A DNA stretch of 64,000 nucleotides from Syngnathus acus (lineage: Eukaryota; Chordata; Actinopteri; Syngnathiformes; Syngnathidae): NCBI RefSeq assembly GCF_901709675.1, contig NC_051095.1, forward strand, positions 21,825,956 through 21,889,955, written 5' to 3'. Under the pieces are notes generated by a model that did no database searches, was not told where the DNA came from, and saw nothing but the letters and a program-made list of their open reading frames with translations. Numbering within the stretch: position 1 is the stretch's first letter; each line of letters starts with the position of its first letter. This document shows, piece after piece, positions 38,516 through 49,307 of the stretch. Made by a program: the position numbers and the translations under genes.

Positions 38516-41500
38516 CCCCTCCGTGAGTCGTCACCTTATCGTGGTGGAGGGGTTTGCGTGCCCCTATGATCCTAGGAGCCATGTTGTCTGGGGCTTCATG
38601 CCCCTGGTAGGGTCACCCATGGCAAACGGGTCCTAGGTGAGGGGCCAGACAAAGCACGGCTCATCAGCCCCTTATGATGATAAAAATTAATGGATCACGT
38701 TTTCCCTCGCCCGGACGCGGGTCACCGGGGCCCCCCTCTGGAGCCAGGCCTGGAGGCGGGGCTCGAAGGCGAGCGTCTGGTGGCCGGGCCTTCGCCCATG
38801 GGGCCCGGCCGGGCTCAGCCCGAAAAGGAAACGTGGGTCCCCCTTCCCATGGGCTCACCACCTGTGGGAGGGGCCAAAGGGGTCGGGTGCATTGCAAGCT
38901 GGGCGGCGGCCAAAGGCAGGGACCTTGGCGGTCTGATCCCCGGCTGCAGAAGCTGGCTCTTGGGACATGGAATGTCACCTCTCTGGCTGGAAAGGAGCCC
39001 GAGCTGGTGTGCGAGGCAGAAAAGTTCCGACTAGATATAGTCGGACTTGCCTCCACACACAGTTTGGGTTCCGGTACAAGCCCTCTCGAGAGGGGCTGGA
39101 CTCTCTTCCACTCTGGAGTTGCCCACGGTGAGAGGCGTCGGGCAGGTGTGGGTATACTTATTGCCCCCCGGCTGGGCGCCTGCACATTGGGGTTCACCCC
39201 GGTGAACGAGAGGGTAGCCTCCCTCCGCCTTCGGGTGGGGGGACGGGTCCTGACTGTTGTTTGTGTCTATGCACCAAACGGCAGCTCAGAGTACCCACCC
39301 TTCTTGGAGTCCCTGGAGGAAGTGCTGGAGAGCGCTCCTTCTGGGGACTCCGTCGTTCTACTGGGTGACTTCAATGCTCACGTGGGCAATGACAGTGAGA
39401 CCTGGAAGGGCGTGATTGGGAGGAACGGCCCCCCCGATCTGAACCCGAGCGGTGTTCTATTGTTGGACTTCTGTGCTCGACACGGATTTTCAATAATGAA
39501 CACCATGTTCAAACATAAGGGTGTCCATGTGTGCACTTGGCACCAGGACACCCTAGGCCGCAGTTCGATGATCGACTTTGTAGTCGTGTCATCGGATTTG
39601 CGGCCGCATGTTTTGGACACTCGGGCGAAGAGAGGGGCGGAGCTGTCAACTGATCACCACCTGGTGGTGGGTTGGCTCCGATGGTGGGGGAAGATGCCGG
39701 TCCGACCTGGCAGACCCAAACGTTCTGTGAGGGTCTGCTGGGAACGTCTGGCGGAATCCCCTGTCAGGAAGAGCTTCAACTCCCACCTCCGGCAGAGCTT
39801 TTCCCACGTCCCGGGGGAGGCGGGGGACATTGAGTCCGAGTGGACCTTGTTCCGCGCCTCCATTGTTGAGGCGGCCGACCGGAGCTGTGGCCGTAAGGTC
39901 ATTGGTGCCTGTCGTGGCGGCAATCCCCGAACCCGCTGGTGGACACCGGCGGTAAGGGATGCCGTCAAGCTGAAGAAGGAGTCCTATCGGGCCGTTTTGG
40001 CCTGCGGGACTCCGGAGGCAGCTGACAGGTACCGGATGGCCAAGCGGAACGCGGCTTCGGCGGTTGCTGAGGCAAAAACCCGGGCGTGGGAGGAGTTCGG
40101 CGAGGCCATGGAGAATGACTTCCGGACGGCTTCGAGGAAATTCTGGTCCACCATCCGGCGTCTCAGGAGGGGGAAGCAGTGCAACGTCAACACTGTTTAC
40201 AGTGGAGATGGCGTGCTGCTGACCTCGACTCGGGACGTCGTGTGTCGGTGGGGAGAATACTTCGAAGACCTCCTCAATTCCACCGACACGCCTTCCATTG
40301 TGGAAGCAGGGCCTGAGGACTCTGAGGCGGACTCTCCAATCTCTGGGGTTGAAGTCACTGAGGTAGTTAAAAAACTCCTCGGTGGCAAGGCCCCGGGGGT
40401 GGATGAGATCCGCCCGGATTTCTTAAGGGCTCTGGATGTTGTGGGGCTGTCATGGCTGACACGTCTCTACAGCATCGCGTGGACATCGGGGACAGTGCCT
40501 CTGGATTGGCAGACTGGGGTGGTGGTTCCCCTCTTTAAGAAGGGGGACCGGAGGGTGTGTTCCAATTACAGGGGAATTACACTCCTCAGCCTCCCTGGTA
40601 AGGTCTATTCAGGGGTGCTGGAGAGGAGGGTCCGTCGGGAGGTCGAACCTCGGATTCAGGAGGAACAGTGTGGCTTTCGTCCTGGCCGTGGAACAGTGGA
40701 CCAGCTCTTCACCCTCAACAGGATCCTCGAGGGTGCATGGGAGTTCGCCCAACCAGTCCACATGTGTTTTGTGGACTTGGAGAAGGCGTTCGACCGTGTC
40801 CCTCGGGAGGTTCTGTGGGGGGTGCTTCGGGAGTACGGGGTACCGAGCCAACTGATAAGGGCGGTTCGGTCCCTGTATCACCGATGCCAGAGTGTGGTCC
40901 GCATTTCCGGCAGTAAGTCGGATTCGTTCCCAGTGAGGGTTGGACTCCGCCAAGGCTGCCCTTTGTCACCGATTCTGTTCATAATTTTTATGGACAGAAT
41001 TTCTAGGTGCAGCCGAGGCGTTGAGGGTGTCCGGTTTGGGGACCTCAGCATCGCGTCTCTGCTTTTTGCAGACGACGTTGTGCTGTTGGCTTCTTCAGGC
41101 CGTGATCTCCAGCTCTCACTGGAGCGGTTCGCAGCCGAGTGTGAAGCGGTCGGGATGAGGGTCAGCACCTCCAAATCCGAGTCCATGGTCCTCGATCGGA
41201 AAAGGGTGGAATGCCCTCTCCGGATCGGGGATGAGATCCTGCCCCAAGTGGAGGAGTTTAAGTATCTTGGGGTCTTGTTCACGAGTGAGGGGAGGATGGA
41301 GCGCGAGATCGACAGGCGGATCGGTGCAGCGTCGGCAGTAATGCGGACTCTGTACCGGTCTGTCGTGGTAAAGAGAGAGCTGAGCCAAAAGGCAAAGCTC
41401 TCAATTTACCGGTCGATTTACGCTCCTACCCTCACCTATGGTCACGAGCTATGGGTCGTGACCGAAAGAACGAGATCCCGGATACAAGCGGCCGAAATGA

Positions 41501-41880
41501 GTTTTCTCCGCAGGATGTCCGGGCTCTCCCTTAGAGATAGGGTGAGGAGTTCGGTCATCCGGGAGAGACTCGGAGTAGAGTCGCTACTCCTCCACGTTGA
41601 GAGGAGCCAGATGAGGTGGCTCGGGCATCTCATCAGGATGCCTCCTGGACGCCTCCCTGGGGAGGTGTTCCGGGCATGTCCCACCGGTAGGAGACCCCGG
41701 GGACGACCCAGGACGCGCTGGAGAGACTATGTCTCTCGGCTGGCCTGGGAACGCCTTGGGATCCCCCGGGATGAGCTAGATGAAGTGGCTGGGGAGAGGG
41801 AAGTCTGGGAGTCCCTCCTGAAGCTGCTGCCCCCGCGACCCGACCCCGGATAAGCGGAAGAAGATGGATGGATGGATGGA
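38516..41880 (+). mobile_element. full-length Rex3-type (RTE clade) non-LTR retrotransposon
   Basis: The element begins cccctccgtgagtcgtcacc, has a GC-rich 158-bp leader, one intact 1059-codon frame and a very short 3' end finishing in gatggatggatgga. A (GATG)n tail, an endonuclease-RT polyprotein and no RNase H are the Rex3/RTE hallmarks. Positions 40507-40526 match exactly the degenerate primer commonly used to amplify fish Rex3 reverse transcriptase, and 40951-40971 match the partner with one difference (as I remember them). A perfect 13-bp target duplication flanks it, so the insertion is recent. It is in sense orientation inside the tenm1 intron and much more GC-rich than its surroundings. 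Confidence 0.9.
38674..41853 (+). CDS. Rex3-type retrotransposon polyprotein (endonuclease + reverse transcriptase)
   Basis: The 1059-residue frame has no stop or frameshift. An APE-type endonuclease spans about 95-335: GTWN at 97-100, [10 protein letters not shown] at 229-238, the SMIDFVV strand at 298-304 and STDHH at 325-329. The first-metal Glu usually found after the DIVGL strand reads AST here (126-128), as I recall is common in this fish family. A reverse transcriptase spans about 560-880: FKKGD at 621-625, NYRGITLLS at 631-639, [11 protein letters not shown] at 700-710, [11 protein letters not shown] at 759-769, and the catalytic FADD at 798-801. The C-terminus is a basic [10 protein letters not shown] tract. 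Such a protein nicks the target site and reverse transcribes its own RNA there. Several ATGs lie near the start; 38674 gives the longest frame, and the true start could be further in, just before the endonuclease. All antisense and other-frame ORFs here are shadows. Confidence 0.92.
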   Translation: MMIKINGSRFPSPGRGSPGPPSGARPGGGARRRASGGRAFAHGARPGSARKGNVGPPSHGLTTCGRGQRGRVHCKLGGGQRQGPWRSDPRLQKLALGTWNVTSLAGKEPELVCEAEKFRLDIVGLASTHSLGSGTSPLERGWTLFHSGVAHGERRRAGVGILIAPRLGACTLGFTPVNERVASLRLRVGGRVLTVVCVYAPNGSSEYPPFLESLEEVLESAPSGDSVVLLGDFNAHVGNDSETWKGVIGRNGPPDLNPSGVLLLDFCARHGFSIMNTMFKHKGVHVCTWHQDTLGRSSMIDFVVVSSDLRPHVLDTRAKRGAELSTDHHLVVGWLRWWGKMPVRPGRPKRSVRVCWERLAESPVRKSFNSHLRQSFSHVPGEAGDIESEWTLFRASIVEAADRSCGRKVIGACRGGNPRTRWWTPAVRDAVKLKKESYRAVLACGTPEAADRYRMAKRNAASAVAEAKTRAWEEFGEAMENDFRTASRKFWSTIRRLRRGKQCNVNTVYSGDGVLLTSTRDVVCRWGEYFEDLLNSTDTPSIVEAGPEDSEADSPISGVEVTEVVKKLLGGKAPGVDEIRPDFLRALDVVGLSWLTRLYSIAWTSGTVPLDWQTGVVVPLFKKGDRRVCSNYRGITLLSLPGKVYSGVLERRVRREVEPRIQEEQCGFRPGRGTVDQLFTLNRILEGAWEFAQPVHMCFVDLEKAFDRVPREVLWGVLREYGVPSQLIRAVRSLYHRCQSVVRISGSKSDSFPVRVGLRQGCPLSPILFIIFMDRISRCSRGVEGVRFGDLSIASLLFADDVVLLASSGRDLQLSLERFAAECEAVGMRVSTSKSESMVLDRKRVECPLRIGDEILPQVEEFKYLGVLFTSEGRMEREIDRRIGAASAVMRTLYRSVVVKRELSQKAKLSIYRSIYAPTLTYGHELWVVTERTRSRIQAAEMSFLRRMSGLSLRDRVRSSVIRERLGVESLLLHVERSQMRWLGHLIRMPPGRLPGEVFRACPTGRRPRGRPRTRWRDYVSRLAWERLGIPRDELDEVAGEREVWESLLKLLPPRPDPG

Positions 41881-43650
41881 AATATCAATTGGTTTTCATG
41901 TCAGTGAACATGTATTTGTTGGAAATGCATTATGGCAGAATAAATAATATATCTGGAAGTTATTGTGTTTATTTTCAAAATGCATGGAAAAAAGTTAGAA
42001 TTGTCTTTGTTCCAAATAGCAAACACAATTGACTTTCCTCAGCTCACATTCCTCAAATAAACACGTTTGTCATAATTGTGTTAATGAGTTGGATAGCGGT
42101 TCGACCTTGTGGTGAGTGTAGGTAACTGGTCCATGAAGTTAGTGGCATATGACTTTTAGATTAACTGGATGATATAGTAACATAAATTACATTTGTGTAT
42201 GATTGTAATTATTCACACAGCATGGGGGTGAAATTGGAAGGGGATTGAGGTTAGGTTGTGCATGTGTTTTGGTTTTCTGTAAACTGCTGTCATCAACCCA
42301 ATTTCCTGCCCAAGCTGGCAGACGTTTACAGCCAATCTTACATCAAACAGTACTTGTGATGACTTGCTGTTTGTGATGGCAGAAGTTAAAAAATGATAAG
42401 TGCCCAATTTCTATCCATAGTACAAACATATACCAGTTTGCCCCAGTTACAGCTGCTGATTGCAAATAATGCAAAACTATATTACTTCACTGACTGATAC
42501 AAATGATGCTAATGCAACATAATGATCATATAGAGACCAACACCATGTACTTGGCTGGATGTGCAATCTATAGGTCATCAGGTGAGCGTGAATAAACGTC
42601 TGCCTTCAATATGGTAATCAGAGAAACCATCTTTAAAGGCAACTTTTATTTTCAAAAGTAATATAAACTGATAGAAAGATGCCACATTCATTTCCAGATA
42701 AATTACTATAACAGCGCCTGCTTAAAACTGGTTAACATGCCAGAATCTCAACAACAATGCACTTGTAAACGCTGTTTCCTTAAAAGGAAAAAATTGTCTC
42801 CAATTCCGTGCTTGGGCAAGTCTAATTTAGCATGTTTGTGAATTTTGTAAGCACCTCAATAGGCGTTCCGGCATGTATTATATGCCCCCTGACATATCTG
42901 GTAATTTGGTGACCAAAAGTAGACTAAATTTTAGACTAGCTAAAAGCAGGTCTCACTTGTGGCGCAGGTGGTGTAACACAGTTTTGATGGATTTAACTGA
43001 AATTCAGGTAGACAGTTTTGAATCCCCCACAGACATGTGTGGTGCATGTCATCGTATTTTATTAATAAATATGACAATGGCATTGGACAATCCCTCTATA
43101 TCGTTGTAGAAATCTGTTTGTTGAATGAATATTTGTAATCTTTACAAAAATATTTTCATAGGAACCCTTTGACCATGTGGCAAAACTATATGAGGGGCAC
43201 GCTTCATCACGGAAGCAATGTCAAAGACTGTGCGTACATCGGTCGCATTGATTTTAAAGGGAATGAAGGGAGCCATTTAGATTGGCCGAGTGTTGGCTGT
43301 GTTCCATCCCACAACGTCGCAAACACCCTCAACCTGTCCACAAAAATAGGGCCTATTGTGTGTTGGCAGAACGGTCAATAGTGAGACATCGTTGTCAAAG
43401 ACAAACACACCATGTGTAGTGCCCCGTGCTAACATTATTTGACAAACAATATACGTAAATGTCTTGCACCATCATTCATTGTTTTGAACCATAATGTCAG
43501 CGAAACACTATGCTTTACAGACTCTCTCTCTTTTCATCAGTTTGCTTTGCGTGTATATTCCATGTAAAAAAGAATTCCGGCAGCATGTTTGTTTGTTTTT
43601 TTACTCTGAGTGCATTTCACCTCCTCTACTCGCACGTGCAATATTGTATT

Positions 43651-43658
43651 AACAATGA
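43651..43658 (+). repeat. 8-bp target site duplication, left copy
   Basis: The octamer aacaatga is repeated exactly at 43983-43990, on the far side of the MITE. Confidence 0.95.
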
Positions 43659-43982
43659 CAGAGGTGGGCATCATCCTCCGTCCCTGAGTTTTCTGTCCCT
43701 ATTGTATTGTAATGTATTGTATTGTATTATTTTGCATTGTATTGTATCGTATTGTGTTGCATTGTATTGTATTGTATTGTAGTCCAAGTTCAGTTCGGTC
43801 CAAGTCAGCCAAACGCTGTCGAGACTTGCTGGTAACCACGTTACATGCAGATATTGCACGCCTGACATTTTTTGTGTGACGTGGAAATGATGTCCTCAAA
43901 GCCGAGTGGTTCTTGCCGACGAACTGGGCGCACGTAGGTCAGGGATGGAAATTCAGGGACAAACGGATGATGCCCACCTCTG
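43659..43982. mobile_element. hAT-type MITE, 324 bp, with internal (TATTG)n array
   Basis: Its 18-bp ends, cagaggtgggcatcatcc and its exact complement, are perfect inverted repeats beginning with CAG. It is flanked by a perfect 8-bp duplication, the standard for hAT transposition. A TATTG pentanucleotide array (about 43700-43781) fills the left half; the right half is unique. No protein is encoded, so it is non-autonomous. Confidence 0.9.
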
Positions 43983-44598
43983 AACAATGATATTAATCAT
44001 TCCATATTTGAAGTCCCAATAATGTTTCATAGCCGTGACATAAAGTACTTTAGTCTAATGCGAGTTTCTCATTTTGCGATGGGATTCTCATTGTGTGCAC
44101 AGTCATGCATGGTTTTGCATCTCTCCACTGTATAACCACCAATTATAAAATAACAAAGCCACATTATTCATAGCTATAGACTCTACTTAATTGTAACCTC
44201 TCAGCACAGCATTCAAAAACAGCCCCTGCAGAGATTGAATCACGTGTTTGACCTTGAACAGCAGAGCCAAGCTGAGTTGTGCTGAGGCGCTGTGCTGCGT
44301 TTTGGCTCAGCTCTCAGAGCTGTAATTACACACACTAACACTGACCACCGGCACATGCAGATTTCAACCAGGCCATTTCACCCCTTATCAAAGCCCGGTT
44401 TTTAAGTGTCCTATGAAATGTAATGTTGCGGAACAGATACAGGGATTGTAGCTAGGACGGTTAACTCCTGGATGGGATGCAAAGAACACTGCTTTCATAC
44501 TCAGTGAACTGATGATTATAATTAGACAGGCACTCTCGGACCTTTAACAACTCCCCTTCCGCCCCAAACTTGGACATTTGTCCTTTCTTTGTCTGCAG

Positions 44599-44799
44599 TG
44601 GACTGCGTAGACCCTCAGTGCGGTGGGCATGGCGTGTGCGTCCGCGGGGAGTGTGTGTGCTCTCCAGGCTGGGCCGGAGTCAGCTGTGAGGACCCGTTGC
44701 CAGCGTGTCAGGAGCAGTGTTCAGGACATGGCACCTACCTCCCTGAGTCAGACACCTGCGCCTGCCAACCCAACTGGACGGGACCGGACTGCTACATTG
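44599..44799 (+). CDS. tenm1: tenm1 exon f: EGF repeats 4 and 5
   Basis: This 201-nt, phase 1-1 exon has acceptor ctgcag and donor gtaaag. EGF4 reads [19 protein letters not shown], then WAGVSC. EGF5 reads [20 protein letters not shown], then WTGPDC. EGF5 again has five cysteines with Tyr in place of the third (GHGTY), the second unpaired-Cys repeat of teneurins. The linker [11 protein letters not shown] is teneurin-1-like. Confidence 0.97.
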
Positions 44800-47212
44800 G
44801 TAAAGCACAAATTCGATTTTCAGTCAAAAGAAAAAACATGCAGCACACATTTATCAGTGGTCAAGTGGCACGGTTGATCTTGCCAGGTACAATTTCCCCA
44901 GGGAGATGGGGTTTGAATTGCAGAGTAAAATGAGCAAACTTTGATAGTGTGGTTGCACAAGTATGGACACCCTTGTATAACCTTTTTCCGTTGTATTAGT
45001 CTGTGAAAATATATTTTGTACCCTTCTTCGAAAAGATACTTGTGTATAATGAGATGCCTCTGATGTGGAAGCTCTCCATGGCTTATGCTGTAAGATATTA
45101 CGACAAAAATGTTGGTGTTATAAATTGGCAATAGTACGTAAGTGCATTATTTCAGAAGTTTGATATTTAGATATTTCGTATTTCATTTTATTCATTTGAG
45201 TGTACGGATTATAGGGTCACATGAACAGTGGAAAAAAGGTTCAAACTTTGTCGTGGCAGCATATTTATTTCAGGTAAACATGGCATTTGATCAGGGCTGT
45301 GTAGCGTTTTCATATCCACGCTATACTCACAGCCACAACATTAGATTAACAAACATAATCCACTATAATCCAGCACAAGGGATGAAAGCAATCTTTTTTT
45401 TCCTCTGAACAAACATGGTGAGTGATGATGACTGACAAATTGATTGAAACAATGATGCAAATGGTCATTATCTTATATAAAATATAATATAAAATAAAAT
45501 ATTTGATGCTGTTGAACTGGATCTTCGATTGGGCAGTTGTCTCTTATATTGTCTGCTCAGTTTTCATGCTTGTGTGCAATATTACCTGTAATGACTGAGG
45601 CAGTGCAAACACCAACAATTTTGCAGTGGATAGCTCACCGAAAGTGCAATCACACAAACAAATGTCCTCCAGCTACTTGAAGTGATGGAATAACATGGAG
45701 GTAAGAGAAAAACTAGAAGCGGAAGCTATTTTTCAATCAAGGCTGCTTCGAGAATGTAAATTGGAGCAACACCAAACTTGCCATTTAATCTTGCCAAATA
45801 AATACTTTGAATGTTTCTTTTTTCTCAATAAAGTTGTTTGAGATTTCTTTCAAAGCAGAATACCACCAATGCCTCTGCATAACATTGATCTGAAAGAAAA
45901 GACAACCACAATAGTAGTGTAATTCAAAATTACTGTATAAAATGACCTCATCCTTGTCCTTATTAGAGTATATCACAGACGGCAAAATGTCACTTTTAAC
46001 GCTTTCCACCACATAAAGTTAATGCTGGTCTTGGCGATGATGATTTATGGGCAATAAGCATGAGTACTTGCCCTCAACATTTGGGGACGTCTTATTACTG
46101 TGATATACCATAGCGTGTGATAATGACAGACAGTGGCTGAATATCTATCAGTGGAACAAAGAAGGAATTTGCTCTCTGTGATGTCCTAACCCTTCAATTG
46201 GAAATCCTGTTCTTGCCCAACCAAAGCTAAATGCCACTCCACCTTTAATTCCACTTTTCCCACCCTCTCCCTACAATGTATATTTACCATATTTTCCGGA
46301 CTATAAGGCGCACCGGACTATAAGGCGCACCTTCAATGAAGGGCCCATTTTATAACTTTATCCTTATATAAGGCGCACCGGACTATAAGGCGCACCATTA
46401 ATGCATCATGTCAGATTTTTAATCCAAATCAAATCATTCTCCATTTTATCTTTCTTATTTCAACTTCAGGCGCAACAAATTACTTTATAATCACAAAATA
46501 ATGATCCATAGTCTTTTTGATTCATGATTCATAGTCTTCAGCGGGCCACTTATGATTGATTTCATGACACAATGCTTCGGGCCAGTCTAAATTTAGGAAT
46601 TTGGTCCATATTTAAGGCGCACCGGACTATAAGGCGCACTGTCGGCTTTTGAGAAAAGTTTAGGTTTTTAGGTGCGCCTTATAGTCTGGAAAATACGGTA
46701 GATTGAAATAACTTTTCGGTGCTGCTAGGTATGTAGTCTAGCACTTTGCTCGCTTTACTCACAGATATGTTTTTTTCCTCAGTTAAAAAAGGGAAACAAA
46801 ACATAGACAAGCAAGGTGACGATAAAATGATGGTTGGACAATGGGATACAGAAAATCTAACAGAGTGGATGAAAAGGTTTGAACATGTCCACCAAAGGGC
46901 TGAATTTCAGGCACTTGTGGGTTTCAAAATGCAGTGCAAATACGTATCATTACTTTGTTATGATTCTATTCACTCTTCTCCTGTACTTTGCTATTAGATG
47001 ACGGAAAATTGTGGATAAATAAGAATACGCCTCCTTCCGCTAACTGATTCTTCTGCCTAAATTCTAAATGTTGCTTCTTTTTTTTTACTCCATCGTCCAT
47101 GCAACTTTTTTTTTTCAATTCTTAATTTGTTCCATCTGCTTGGCCCATTCTTTTCTCCTCTCACACTAACACGTTTGTCTCGCCCACATACCCCCACCCA
47201 CCTCTCTGGCAG
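44800..47212 (+). other. tenm1: tenm1 intron f, 2413 bp
   Basis: It contains the second near-identical ataaggcgcacc MITE (46285-46700). The rest, including 44810-46280, is AT-rich with nothing recognised; several short open frames look random. Confidence 0.8.
46285..46700. mobile_element. MITE, ataaggcgcacc family, second copy
   Basis: It starts taccatattttccggactat and ends gtctggaaaatacggta. It aligns almost without gaps to 25375-25790 in the same orientation, including the whole interior. The close match suggests recent activity or gene conversion within the locus. Confidence 0.85.
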
Positions 47213-47398
47213 AATTGTGCCCGGTGCCGTGTGGCAGTCATGGTGTTTGCTCAGAGGGCCAGTGCCAGTGTGAGGAGGGTTGGCTCGGTGTGGCGTGTGA
47301 CCAGAGAGCGTGCCATCCTCGCTGCGAAGAACACGGCCAGTGCCACGATGGGACTTGCATCTGCCACCCCGGCTGGGAGGGAGAGCACTGCAACATTG
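47213..47398 (+). CDS. tenm1: tenm1 exon g: EGF repeats 6 and 7
   Basis: This 186-nt, phase 1-1 exon has acceptor ggcag and donor gtgagc. EGF6 reads CPVPCGSHGVCSEGQCQC, then WLGVAC. EGF7 reads CHPRCEEHGQCHDGTCIC, then WEGEHC. Each has six cysteines. It ends with NI plus one base; the next codon is completed either by the 30-nt microexon or directly by the EGF8 exon. Confidence 0.97.
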
Positions 47399-47481
47399 GT
47401 GAGCGCATTTCGGGGATTTTAATTATTCGTTGTGATATTTGGATTGGAAAATGGTGTCATTGTCACTTTTTTCCTCCACAG

Positions 47482-47511
47482 TTGCTCATGATTTGGACAT
47501 CGTTGTGAAAG
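47482..47511 (+). CDS. tenm1: tenm1 microexon A (30 nt) between EGF7 and EGF8
   Basis: Between a pyrimidine-rich acceptor (ttttttcctccacag) and an unusual donor (gttatt), 30 nt encode VAHDLDIVVK. This corresponds to the AHYLDKIVK-type insert at splice site A of vertebrate teneurins. It is phase 1-1 and a multiple of three, so skipping keeps the frame and joins EGF7 to EGF8 without the spacer. Its introns are only 83 and 93 bp. In mammals this insert changes the flexibility of the EGF stalk and affects adhesion specificity; a weak donor fits regulated inclusion. It is too short for ORF-based gene finders. Confidence 0.9.
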
Positions 47512-47604
47512 GTTATTTTTTTTTTTATTCATAACAAGTATTCCCTATTTTGAACAAATTCCAATGACTCTGTGTGTGCATGTCTGTGTTTGTGTCATCC
47601 TCAG

Positions 47605-47751
47605 ATGGCTGCCCAGGGTTGTGCAGCGGGCACGGGCGCTGTACCCTGGAGCAGAGTGGCTGGCGCTGCGTCTGCCAGGCTGGATGGAGCGGGCCTGGAT
47701 GCAGCGTTGTCATGGAAACTGACTGCAGTGATGGAACAGACAACGATGGAG
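47605..47751 (+). CDS. tenm1: tenm1 exon i: EGF repeat 8 and start of Cys-rich domain
   Basis: This 147-nt, phase 1-1 exon has acceptor cctcag and donor gtgaca. It reads DGCPGLCSGHGRCTLEQSGW, then RCVCQAGWSGPGC, a complete six-Cys EGF. It continues with VVMETDCSDGTDNDG, the first half of an Asp-rich, calcium-loop-like stretch that the next exon completes. Confidence 0.97.
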
Positions 47752-49307
47752 GTGACATTCTATCATCATCTATCATTTTCTGTCTACTTCGGTCTTTGTT
47801 ACCTCTTTCATTTCTGTCTTTCTTGCACTTCTTTCCATCAATTGAATAACCCATAAAAATATTTTTCATTGTCCTTCCTTCTTTTCGTCTTTGCGTTTTC
47901 ACAGTCCTGCTGTGAAGCCTGTTGAGTCCTATTACTCATTACTTACCAACAGTACATATAAATTTGTAGTACATTATCAGGAACATTGTAAACCTTGGGC
48001 ACCCTGTATTTATTTTCAGACGTAAAAGAAAGTTTGAAAAAGAAATTACAACTCCACAACACCTGTCCTACTGACCATCATTTAAAGAATTTCATTTCAT
48101 GCAATAATTTATTACTATATTCTCTATGAATGGCCAAGGTCCTTTTGACAATGCTTGAAAACAGTCAAAACCTAACAAGCTGCTGCATTGCAAGAAATCC
48201 ATTAAAAAATTGAAAGAACTATTGCCATATACTTTGCGTAGGTATCACACTGTCACAGAGCTCATTCCAATCTTTCACTCATGCCACTTCACTCCCCGGC
48301 TTTTCAAATGCCATAATATAGCTCATGCTGCTAATTTGTATACTGTACATGCTCGGCTTTCATATCTGTCTTTCATTCACAGCAGTCCTTTTGTCTGAGG
48401 CGTGAAGAAAGACAGAGATGAAAAGATACTGTTGGAAGTAATCAGTGACTAAGAGGAACTTGTCATTGCTCTGCGTGGATTGGACAGGGTTCTTCCACCT
48501 GGGGAAAAAAAAAAAAAAAAAAAAAACATCGCATATAGCGCAAACATTTACACTGCAGATGTATTCATAGTCTAATCTATACTTTGCTCCTTTGTGTATT
48601 CACTCTCCATCTATGCATAGTAATTTACAAACATTGTCCTTTTAATGGCAACAATGTAGCAAATTCAATTAATTGTGTTCTTTCAAGCTGGAGTGGTGAA
48701 TGTTATGGAAATGAATTATTGTACTCGGCCACCTTTGTAGGAGGAGGTTATAATAGAATATTGTTGGCCTTTAGTTCTCTGCTCTGTGGTCAGATGCATT
48801 TAAATGTCAGCACTGCTTCCTGCCTTTTCAGACACAAGCCGGGAATAGGAAGCACAAATGCCAGCCTGGCTCCTGTTACCTGCTGCTTTGGCTCCTATCA
48901 ACAGCTATTGTTTACACTAGACTTTTATGGCTCACGTTCAAATAATTGTGCTGACAATGCCTGATTTATAGCGATATAAAAGGGGCTTGATGAGAGAATC
49001 TAATTTGATTTATCTTTGTGATAATGGTGTGATACATGAATGCTTTGTTGTCTCAGATTGCATCTCCTTTGTTGAAATCTTCATTGGCTGGAGGTGCAGA
49101 AATTATTTTTTAGGCAGAGGTTTTCTCTCTATCTTGTACGTGATAATTTAGCACAGTGTACACCCCTCTTGAAATTTGGACAAACGCAAAAATGTTACTT
49201 TTTAAAAAGTCATTGAGGCAACTGTACATGCTGCTCTTAAACATTGTTGCTAAAAAACATCATAAATGTGGAAAATCTCATTTTGATTTTGTTTCTGTCG
49301 ATATCAG
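47752..49307 (+). other. tenm1: tenm1 intron i, 1556 bp
   Basis: It contains a run of about 22 A residues (48507-48528). A GC-balanced stretch at 48690-48990 is rich in transcription-factor-like motifs and looks different from its surroundings. No exon was seen. Confidence 0.75.

Larger units (their letters stand above)
35487..44598 (+). other. tenm1: tenm1 intron e, 9112 bp
   Basis: It is the longest intron fully inside the window. It holds an hAT-like non-autonomous element (35864-36460), a full-length Rex3-type retrotransposon (38516-41880) and an hAT-type MITE (43659-43982). The stretches 36470-38500, 41892-43650 and 43991-44590 show no recognised feature. Confidence 0.85.

Noticed and set aside
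38664-39197. Pro/Ser-rich minus-strand frame of 177 codons, and other frames within 39378-41684
   Set aside because: They are antisense or frame-shifted shadows of the GC-rich Rex3 polyprotein.
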